Source of the DNA: Spongilla lacustris
Lineage: Eukaryota; Porifera; Demospongiae; Spongillida; Spongillidae
Direction of reading: 5' to 3'
DNA length: 64,000 nt
Assembly (NCBI GenBank): GCA_949361645.1
Contig: OX442427.1
Span: 3,972,016-4,036,015 of the forward strand
Below the pieces are notes generated by a model. That model was not told the DNA's origin and did no database searches. It saw only the letters and a list, made by a program, of their open reading frames with translations. The position numbers and the translations under genes are program-made. Shown one piece after another: positions 56,101 to 64,000 of this stretch; positions within the stretch are counted from its first letter, which is position 1, and each line of letters begins with the position of its first letter.

Positions 56101-57005
56101 CTACATCGCAGCCACTATTCCCATCCAACCAAGATGCTTCTGCAACTGTGGCAAGCCTATCTGAAAGCTATTCTGAAGTTTCTTCAATCTCCTCTACAAG
56201 TTGTCATGAAGCTGCGCCACTACTGCCAAGTTCATCCTTCCCAGTGAATACCCAAGGTGCTGCAGTTCAGCTATTATTCTCATCCAAGCAACGTACCCCT
56301 GCAGCTGTGCCTAGCCCATCTATAGAAGCTTCATCAGTACTGCAAAGCAAACATGAAGCTGTAGTGACAATGCCAGACAATGTATGTTATGTGGATACAA
56401 CAACAAATATCCTGACAGTGCAGTTCCCTAAAAAAGAACTAATATTGGTGCAAGTGTCTGAACAAACAAACCCAATGACACTAAGTGCAGATAATGGGAC
56501 TGCAGTGACTTCTATTGCCGATGTAAAAATAGCTGTACCTGAAATATGTTTGGAGACCGGAGGGAAAAACACGTCTACATCACCAAGACCAGTACCTAAA
56601 CCAAGGAAGCCTGCCAAATTGGTTGCACCAAGTTCTGGGCTTGGACCAAATATTTTGCCATCTGAAAGCAGAAACTTAATTCTTTCTGAACCTTTGATAT
56701 GCATTCCTTCTGCTGCAGACTCATCAACTCCTATTTCTGTTATGGTAGACAAACCAACTCAAGCAATTTTAAGTGATAGTAATACAATCTGTGGTCTGTT
56801 GCAGACTAAAGTTATTCCATCTCCAGTTGGCCCAAGACTTAAAATACTGCAAACTGAAAGTACACCTCCAGTTAGTCCAAGACTTAAAAGACTGCAAACT
56901 GAAAGTACACCTCCAGTTACCCCAAGACTTAAAAGATTGCAAACTGAAAGTACTCCTCAGGTTAGCCCAAGACTTCAAAGAATGCAAACAGATCCACGCA
57001 GTTAG
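53159..57005 (+). CDS. DBB-SH3-like signalling adaptor A (BCAP/BANK/Dof-like)
   Basis: Inferred exons: 53159-53209, 53272-53422, 53480-53773, 53935-54137, 54197-54215, 54536-54840, 54892-55002, 55543-55599, 55662-57005; about 844 residues. Residues 18-165: DBB-like beta-rich part (ETVVIEFRNTFSSSQELI; VASPVEAIYNRLPCSRV; WDLASILCG). Residues 166-233: ankyrin-like (NDNLLHFAIQYQLDGMAEIL, FEMAKKNKMVNVMNTLEQL), matching the LLHFA pattern of BCAP/BANK. Residues about 318-376: SH3-like (AKVKQNYQW, GELSLKVGDIVYV, YGQFPKYILQQL), but the conserved Trp is replaced (EMCMG). Then an acidic linker, YDVP at about 399 (YxxP SH2-ligand type), and a Ser/Thr-rich tail with PVPKPR (about 706) and 15-residue TESTPPVSPRLKRLQ repeats. 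No signal peptide or membrane segment: a probable cytoplasmic scaffold. The 54536 acceptor is less certain than the others. Confidence 0.7.
54197..54215 (+). other. 19-nt microexon of adaptor A
   Basis: TTTCTAG|GCACGCTTTGGACCACAAG|GTAAGT. Paralogue B has the same-length microexon at 61881-61899 (GTACTAG|GCAAGCTATGG... |GTAAGC). Phase 0 in, phase 1 out; encodes ARFGPQ. Conservation of length and splice sites in both genes argues that it is real. Confidence 0.6.
54349..54394 (+). other. Candidate alternative 46-nt exon of adaptor A
   Basis: TCTTTCAG|AAAAAGGTGAAGAAAAATAC to GAACAAG|GTGGGT. Also phase 0 in and phase 1 out, encoding a Lys-rich KKVKKNTKGHVEQEQ. Using it together with the 19-nt microexon would shift the frame, so the two can only be used alternatively. 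Confidence 0.4.
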
Positions 57006-57830
57006 TCCGAGGTTACAATGACAAGCACATCTCTGGTTGCTAAAATGGCTAAAAAGTGACCTAGAATATTTAATATTCTGTTACTATGTATTCTATGTGC
57101 TTTTGTGACACAATATATATGTATACTGTAGTTATTTCATCTCATGGCTTGCTTTGGGTATAGGGATTTATTAGATTTGAACCACATTCTTTATTGTGGA
57201 GCTGAGCTGTAGACAAGAATGTCTCATAGCCTGTGCTAGAGGATGTACTCATTCTAACTACAAACATATGTCATGTGAAGCCTATCTGGCTAAATACCAA
57301 CACTTCCAAAAGAACTGTGCATGAATAATAAGCCCTCAGGCCAAACGCAATGCCAAATCAGTAGACACTTGACCTGTGAGTAAAATTTAATCTGAACCAA
57401 GTCTGTGCTTTAAGCACCTCATGCTACTTAGTGATGCAAATTTGGCTGCTACATGTAGCCAGCAAGATCACACATCAGTGCAATAAGTGTGTGTTGGCAA
57501 GTAAATGAATATTGTTAATAAAATTCACAAGCATAACGTACATAACATTCACATGCGATTGCATGTCCCAAGGGAACAGGGTGCCTCATGACCTTATATA
57601 CAGTCATGAGATTACATACTGCCTAACAGGAAAAGTTGATGAGTTGTTGTATGCTTGAAGTAATAGGACAAAGATACTTGTTTCTCCTTACTGTCCATGA
57701 GTTTATGATGAGGTAAAGAACTACCTTGAAAATTCTGAAGATTCGGCCAGTACATCTCTAAGTTTTTGCATGAGGCTATCACATCTTGTACATGATTGCA
57801 TGATAATGGTGAGGATCCAGTATAGTTCCA
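57006..57830. other. 3' untranslated and spacer region of gene A
   Basis: No open frame. Contains AATAAA at 57517-57522. Confidence 0.4.
57517..57522 (+). terminator. Candidate polyadenylation signal of adaptor A
   Basis: AATAAA about 510 nt after the stop codon. Sequence match only. Confidence 0.3.
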
Positions 57831-57834
57831 CGAC

Positions 57835-58115
57835 AGAATGACATGAAGTTGGTGGAGTCAGTAAGATGTGGAAATTGTTCAAAGGACCAGACTTGGTGAT
57901 GGTGGAGTTAGTGATGATGTGGAGGTTGTTTAATGGTGGGTGGAGTTATAATAGTGTTGGTGCCTAGTACTTGGAGAGATGTAGAGATTCAGACTTGATG
58001 ATGGGTTAGTGATTGTTTCTTTATGTAGTGCATTGAAAGATGTGAGGATTGTTCAATGGACCAGATTTGGTGATGGGTGGAGGTGGGTGGAGTTAGTAAT
58101 AGTGTCACATAATTA
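57835..58115. repeat. Degenerate GGTGGAGTTAG repeat region
   Basis: AGATGTGRARATTGTTCAAW, GGACCAGAYTTGGTGATGG and TGGAGTTAGTRATRRTGT occur at 57865-57920 and 58037-58105 in the same order, with further partial copies between. An old imperfect tandem duplication. Confidence 0.55.
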
Positions 58116-58530
58116 TACAATTGGTATGTTGTAGTGGAGAATGTATAATCCTGTACCCTTGTTAGTTTAAAGTTGTAGTTTTCTATAATAATCTAGCTAT
58201 GTGCATTTCAATTTACAATTGCAGCACTAGACTTAGGGAGTTCTGGTTCAGGCATGACAATTGGGCTATTTCATTTAATAATTGTATGGGGTATAGCAGA
58301 AGACCAGAGGCCACAGCGGTATTTATTAGGGAGTTAGAAGGTTTTGGTTAAGTATTACATCATTCAAAACCGATAGGTTCTGACCAACCCAAATCATTTA
58401 CTTTGGCATGTAATTACAAATGAAAGGAAATATTGGAATAATTAATAACTATTATAAAAAACAAGGCTTGTGGTCTATGCTTGTTCAGGATCTGGGAGGC
58501 AAGTAATGTGTTAACAAAAAACCATGAAAC
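58116..58530. other. No gene seen
   Basis: AT-rich intergenic DNA between the adaptor paralogues. Confidence 0.35.
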
Positions 58531-58531
58531 G

Positions 58532-58715
58532 AGTAAATAAAAACATTCTCTGTGAAGAAGTTGGTGGTATACAGGATATGAAGGCAATAGTGGTGTAAGC
58601 ATTTCATAGCACAACTATTACATCTTTCATTCTTATTACACCCTCCTTTTTTATCACTATTGCCTCCAAATTCTATATACCGCCAACTTCCTCACAGAGA
58701 ATGATTTTATTTACT
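58532..58715. mobile_element. Long-inverted-repeat MITE, copy 1
   Basis: Arms AGTAAATAAAAACATTCTCT...GGCAATAGTGGTG (58532-58600) and its inverted copy (about 58650-58715), separated by about 50 bp. Related to the element at 59921-60160. Confidence 0.55.
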
Positions 58716-59920
58716 TGTACATGTAGTACAAACAAGCTGAAGGAACTATAAATACTGATGTTAAAAATAATCACTGTAGCAACAAATGCAGAAAATAAAA
58801 ACAGCACAATTCCTGTTTTCATGCATGCTTGTAGGTAATAAAAATTCTCTGACATTATAAAATATTCATTCCTAATATTCAGGAGCAAATTTACAACTTA
58901 TCTGAATGTTGGTGTCCATTACGTTCATCCAGGCTGCAGATCAAGGACACACACCATATTCCAGATGCTTTTTTTCACCAGCAGCAGTTTACCACTACTT
59001 ATTTGGTGAATATTCCTATGTGCCAAAGGGCGGCTAGTGTATGTACTTTCATTCCTCACATGTTATCATCATTATGAGATATTTTTTCTGGTATTGGAAT
59101 GTCACAATTTCCTTCAGGCTGTAGAATACTACACATTTGTGGAGTGAACAAACTGACTAGTTCCATCACTAAGGATAAGAGAAATCTTTCTGATTTGAGC
59201 TCATTTGCAATGCAGAGCTTTTCTGAAGGTGCTTGGAACATATGCAGTAATACTTTATTGTGCAAAGGGTGAGCTTGATCAGTTTTCAGAGGATCTCAAA
59301 ACATATACAGTCCTGTTGTGAACATATTTGCACTGAATTTACTGAATTTTCAGAGGATATAGAAGCAGGTATTAGAAAGGTTAGATGCAGCTACCCCATT
59401 ATATGTTTTTTTTTTTTTTTTTTCCAACCAAAGGAAAGGTCTAAACTATAACCCCTACCCTATACATAACCATTTGCAATTATTGTAGTTTTGGTCTATT
59501 AACAGCTTCTTCTCACGTGTTGTTCTTCACAGTAGCCCAACATTCCCATGTCCCAATTGTGTATCGGTTTCATTTGTGTTTAAACTAATCACAGCTTTTT
59601 TCTTTTTTTTTTTCAAAACGGAAGAGAAGAGTTAAACTACAAGAGGAATGAGGAATGCCAAAGCGAGGCTATACAAATTAGAGCCCTTCCACTTTTGGTA
59701 CAGTGCGTATCCTGAACAAAAGCGGGTGACAGCTAGCATGCAAATGAATCGAGCTATGAGCTGTACAAATAGCTGCAAAGGTGACAGAACTCTAAACATT
59801 AATTCTGTTGCTAGGCAATAATAGCATCAGTTTGCAACGGCTGGATTTGGCATACAAACCTATGTATGGGTTGTGCAATATAATCACTAATAATAACAAT
59901 TCAGAATGAAACAAGATATG
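58716..59920. other. No gene seen; poly-T tracts
   Basis: AT-rich spacer with T runs at 59406-59425 and 59597-59612. Small frames have no motif. Confidence 0.35.
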
Positions 59921-60160
59921 AAAACATTCTCCCTGAGAAAGGTAGTGGTAAATAAGATTTGAAAGCAATGGTTGTAAAATAGAATGGAACAAGGGATTGG
60001 AGGAGACAATAATTATTCATATACTACTATTTAGCAACATAAATGTACGAAGTGCATGCTAAATATAGTAATCATTATTGGATCTCTAATCCTTTGTTCC
60101 CTTCATTTTACACCACCATTGCCTTCAAATCCGATGCACCATACCATAGAATGTTTTTAT
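59921..60160. mobile_element. Long-inverted-repeat MITE, copy 2
   Basis: AAAACATTCTCCCTG, then GATTTGAAAGCAATGGTTGT (from 59921), is mirrored by ACCACCATTGCCTTCAAATC, then AGAATGTTTTTAT (to 60160), roughly 85-bp arms. It shares the GAAGGCAATRGTGGTGTAA core with copy 1. Confidence 0.55.
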
Positions 60161-60359
60161 ATTTTGTACAATAGGGAGACAGCAGAATGCAATTAGCCTG
60201 GGGACCCTGAATAACCGTTAAGGAGAGGTTAAAGTTGACCTGCAATGAATGATTTACACACAAGTAACGTTATATGGTGCTATAGATTTCAATTGTTACT
60301 GTGGGTCATATGTAATGTAGCTGGCTGTAGTGTACATGATAAGAGGTTCTAATCCCATT

Positions 60360-60400
60360 TCCACCCACCCACCCACCCACCATTTTTTTTTTTCTCACTG
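60360..60400. repeat. (CCAC)n and poly-T tract
   Basis: CCACCCACCCACCCACCCAC followed by a T run. Confidence 0.8.
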
Positions 60401-60404
60401 CCTT

Positions 60405-60570
60405 GGCGTTAGCTTACGTTTCAAGCGAAGCCGCGGAGCTTTATTTACTTAGGTTATGGGTTGTCTTAGCGTACGTTTCAAGCGAAGCCGATGGGTTTGG
60501 TTAGCGTGCGTTGCAAGCGAAGCCGCTGGGTTGGTTAGCGTGCGTTGCAAGCGAAGCCGCTGGGTTTAGG
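60405..60570. repeat. About 35-bp minisatellite, four units
   Basis: Units of TTAGCGTRCGTTKCAAGCGA plus AGCCGCTGGGTT occur four times upstream of adaptor B; the last two are nearly identical. Confidence 0.85.
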
Positions 60571-60803
60571 GTTAGTTTGTAGGTTGCATGAGCAGTACAT
60601 AAACACAAGCTCACGTTAAAATTATTGAGCTAATTTTCATAGGCCTTCTCTGTACATGTAATATTAATGAAATGAAAACTGGCTACGGCTCCAAGTCACG
60701 ATACAGGACGACATTTTTCAGCACTTGAACATCAAGTCGTACAAGCTACAGGCAACATACGGAACGTGCATAGATAATAGAGTAGGCTATCATCTATGTC
60801 ATT

Positions 60804-60852
60804 AGCCACACCCACACAAATACCATAGTTGCAGGCTTGCAGCTCCACCCAC
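60804..60852 (+). promoter_or_regulatory. Conserved GC-box pair upstream of adaptor gene B
   Basis: AGCCACACCCAC (60804-60815) and GCAGCTCCACCCAC (60839-60852), matching the boxes of paralogue A at the same distance from the start codon (32 versus 33 nt). Confidence 0.45.
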
Positions 60853-60883
60853 CTGTGCAAAAAAAATTTGAAGCGTTGTAGCA

Positions 60884-63800
60884 ATGTCTTCAGAGCTTTC
60901 TCCTACCATCATACCATCGTTTGTGGTAGCCTGTGTAAGTTTCGCTACAGAACTGGTAAACAATGTATTCAGTGATTCTTGGACCATTCAGAAAGAAGAG
61001 ACGGTGGTGATAGAGTTCAAGAACAGCTTCTCCAGCTCGCAAGAACTGATAACCTTGGACTTTTTTGAGGATGTAACCAAAAAGGGGGATTCGGCTCAGT
61101 GCATTCAGCTAGGACCAAATACTATCAAGGTAACCTTTCCCGGTAAGCAGTCTTCAGCGCACAGAGCCTGCAACTTGATTGTTCCTCCACTGATCTAAAA
61201 GCCTTCTCTAAACCTGGAATGATAGAAGTTGTACCCAAGATAGCCCAAAAATGCAATCCGCTATTTCCAACATTTAGCGTCTACGTTGCTTCACCAGTGG
61301 AAGCAATTTACAACCGCCTACCGTGCAGCAGAGTGCAAGACAACAAGGCGATTTTATCCTGCATCTTAACGTATCTTACTCATATATGCTCTGAAGATGC
61401 ACAGAACGCGAGGCTACAGGCCGACACCATAATCTGCACACTTCTGAAATCAATGTCTGAAATACCATCGTGGGGTCTGGCGTCCTTTCTATGCGGTGAG
61501 GCTCTCAGTGCATTTAATTGCTACATGTAGTAATACCATCCGTTGTCATGCCTCTTACATAACCCATGATCCTTCTCTTGTGAAAACAGTGCTTGTGTAC
61601 GTCGAAATCTTATTGCACTTACTTACAGGTGACGAAAGAAATGACAACCTACTGCACTTCGCCACTCGATATAAATTGGATGGAATGGCAGAAACATTAG
61701 CACATCATATTCCAAAAAACAAAGATGTTTTGTGGCAAGTTTCATCCGAAAAAGAGACAGCTACGGAAATTGCCAAGAAAAACGGAATGGTCCAGGTTAT
61801 GAATACACTTGAACGGCTCCAAGTAAGTCCATATACTTGTTTGCACGATATTTTTCACTGCTTTGTATATTATGTACTAGGCAAGCTATGGTACACAAAG
61901 TAAGCGCTTGGACATATATTTTGTTACTAAGATGGTAGCTATGTTGCATGTCTTGCACAATTAAATTCTTATTCTTTATATAGATTGCTACAGTTATCAT
62001 GCACTCAGAGCATGATACTGATCATTCTTCTCTCACTTATCTTCTTTTGCCCTCTGTACCTATTTTTGCTTTTTCTTTAAAAGGATTCAACGAACATTTT
62101 GTTCATACATAATAAATCATGTTTTTTTAACTCAGAAGATGAAAATCTCTCCGAATATGACAATGAAACATGCCGTATTAGTCCCATCAGTACATCATCT
62201 GCCCCAGAATCGACCTACAGCAGAAAGAGGGCTGTAAATGAAGCCTGCAATTTGGAAGTATTAAATGACATTTCAAGGCAACACCTCTACAAAGCAAAAG
62301 TAATAAAAGATTATCAATGGTCATTGTATCCATGTGGAGAGCTTTCTTTAAAGGTAATACATGTATACAATATGAAATAAGTTCATGTTTATATTTTTTT
62401 TAATGGACATAGGTTGGAGACATAGTGTATATCACACAAGAAAAAGAAGATGAAATGTGTATAGGAATTGCAAATTTGAGCTATGGACAATTACCCAAAC
62501 ATGTGCTACAACAAGTAAGTGGTGTAAGTGCCATTTATTATCACAGTAAAAGCAGGCGAATGACAATCCATTCAACATACATCTAACATTGTTTGCAAGC
62601 TCAGTACTTGTCTTGTTCTAAAATTGGAACACAGACAAAAGGTATAGAAAAACAGCTTTTCCATTGTCATTAGGTTGATCTAAATGTATCATACATCAAA
62701 CCGGACAGAAAAAATGCACACAGAAGCACTAATATGAATTAATAACTACATGTGTTAGTGCTTTGCAGTTGCTACCTTTTGCTATGTAGGGCTCACAAAA
62801 CATGCACACATTATAAGCAAAACCAGTTCCAATCCATTTATACACTATTGAATCTGACACCACAATATAAATCAGATCCTCTGCTGACTTACATCACGCT
62901 CCACTGCAGTTTATGCTCCTATTCGGAATGCTTTGGCTGACAATATACATGTAGCTATAAACACACTTTAAATAGCATTACTACTACTAAAAACTATCAT
63001 GCTCTCTCAGTTAATAAATTGCATTGTGTGTGCTTGCCATAATTTTATGTGCACAGGTAACTACTACACAGGAGACTGCTGAAGGGAATAGCATAACCAA
63101 TGTACCTTCTTCATCAAAGCCCGTTCCTAAGCCAAGGAAGACCAGTGCACCATCTTCAGAACTTAAAAATAACTCAGAGGTTGAGCCAAGTACTTTATTA
63201 ACTGAAGGCAATATAGTGGCCATTTCAGAACATTTGGAATGTGTCCCTTTTGCTACAGATTCACACACCATTCTGGAATCACCCAAGACAATATTAAGTG
63301 ACAGCAACACAATCAGTTCTACATTGCCAATAATAGAAGCCCCACCTCCTATTAGTCCAAGGATAAAGGACAACACATCTCCAATACCTCAAACAGAGAA
63401 CACATCTCCAGCTAGCGAAATGTCACAAATGCCGAGCACACCTCCTGTTAGTCCAAGGCTAAAAAGCCACAGTACACCTTTAGCTAGCCCAAGGCCCAAT
63501 ACACTACAAGTAGGTGATAACAGTCAAAAAATTGACAACACATCTCCAGCTAGTCCAACATTTCTTGCAGTTGATGCATCTCCTGTTGGTCCAAATTCTC
63601 AAATGACAAGCACACCTCCTGTTAGTCCAAGGCTTAAAAGGTTGCAGGCAGACAACAGTCCAAGGATACGAACAGACAGTGCACCTACTGCTAGTCCAAG
63701 GCCGCATAGACGACAAATAGGTGAAGAAGATTCTGGACAAAAAATGGGCAACATGGATGATGCAACTTCAAAATCACAAATGCCTGTTAGCCCACGGATA

Positions 63801-64000
63801 AAAAGGTTGCAAGCAGAAAGCAGCCCAAGAATGCGAACAGACAGTGCACCTACAGCTAGTCCAAGGCCACATAGACTACAAATGGATGATACATCTCCAG
63901 CTAGTCTAATACTACAAACCGACAGCACACGTCCAATTAGTCCAAGGCTGCAAAGGCTAAACGTAGAAAACAAGCCTCCAATTAGTCCAAAGCCAAAATT
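60884..64000 (+). CDS. DBB-SH3-like signalling adaptor B, 3' end beyond window
   Basis: Inferred exons 60884-60934, 60992-61142, 61202-61495, 61629-61822, 61881-61899, 62136-62353, 62413-62523, 63057-64000 (open to the window edge). The first three exons have exactly the lengths of those in A (51, 151, 294 nt); the 19-nt microexon and the 111-nt SH3 exon also match. It encodes the DBB-like region (ETVVIEFKNSFSSSQELI; EAIYNRLPCSRV), the ankyrin-like segment (NDNLLHFATRYKLDGMAETL) and a divergent SH3 (AKVIKDYQW, GELSLKVGDIVYI, EDEMCIG, YGQLPKHVLQQ), with the same Trp loss as A. The tail has PVPKPRK (about 63120) and many SPR repeats (PPVSPRLKRLQ, TASPRPHR) to 64000. The equivalent of A's 57-nt acidic exon was not found. 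Probable cytoplasmic scaffold. Confidence 0.7.

Overview
The window is eukaryotic and almost certainly from an invertebrate animal. Coding exons are separated by short GT-AG introns of about 50-70 nt. There is one tandem pair of spliced signalling-adaptor genes. Most of the rest is animal-type mobile DNA: Ty3/Gypsy, BEL/Pao and DIRS retrotransposons, piggyBac, hAT, Tc1/mariner and Tigger relatives, MITEs and minisatellites. A demosponge-like or other early-branching metazoan fits the compact introns and the mix of elements, but that placement is inference. No rRNA, tRNA or CRISPR was seen.

Layout. 0-5 kb: a broken BEN-like C-terminal exon, a Tc1-type fragment, and a piggyBac-type element (2350-4650) sitting in a minisatellite whose units carry TTAA; the element holds a 24-bp minisatellite. 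5.8-8.5 kb: a decayed minus-strand gene of a transposase-like family I cannot name. 8.6-17.3 kb: minus-strand Ty3 remnants broken up by MITEs and minisatellites. 17.9-35.2 kb: a DIRS element split by a 13-kb BEL/Pao element (150-bp LTRs, TSD TGTAT), which itself received a young Ty3 element (115-bp LTRs, one mismatch), a hAT-like non-autonomous element (TSD TCGAG) and a Tigger-like fragment. 37-39.6 kb: a hAT element with a BED finger and a perfect 8-bp TSD. 39.9-45.8 kb: a second BEL/Pao element with an intact integrase frame. 46.7-50.3 kb: a third Ty3 element lacking gag, interrupted by a second hAT-like element. 50.3-53 kb: homopolymer tracts, MITEs and a (TGGA)n array.

53.1-64 kb is the host-gene region. 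Two same-strand paralogues, A (53159-57005) and B (60884 to beyond the window), share exon order, exon lengths and phases. Each appears to encode a DBB-like (Dof/BCAP/BANK) region with an ankyrin-like segment, then a divergent SH3-like domain, then a Ser/Pro-rich tail with a PVPKPR motif and SPR repeats; A also has a YDVP motif. This looks like a cytoplasmic scaffold for tyrosine-kinase or PI3K-type signalling. It is the most interesting biology here: DBB and SH3 in one chain, tandem duplication, a 19-nt microexon with a phase-equivalent alternative exon, a 61-nt identity tract suggesting gene conversion, and shared promoter boxes.

Boundaries supported by LTRs, TIRs and target duplications are firm. 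Exon boundaries are inferred from splice consensus and paralogue comparison. Family names rest on motif recognition, not on searches.
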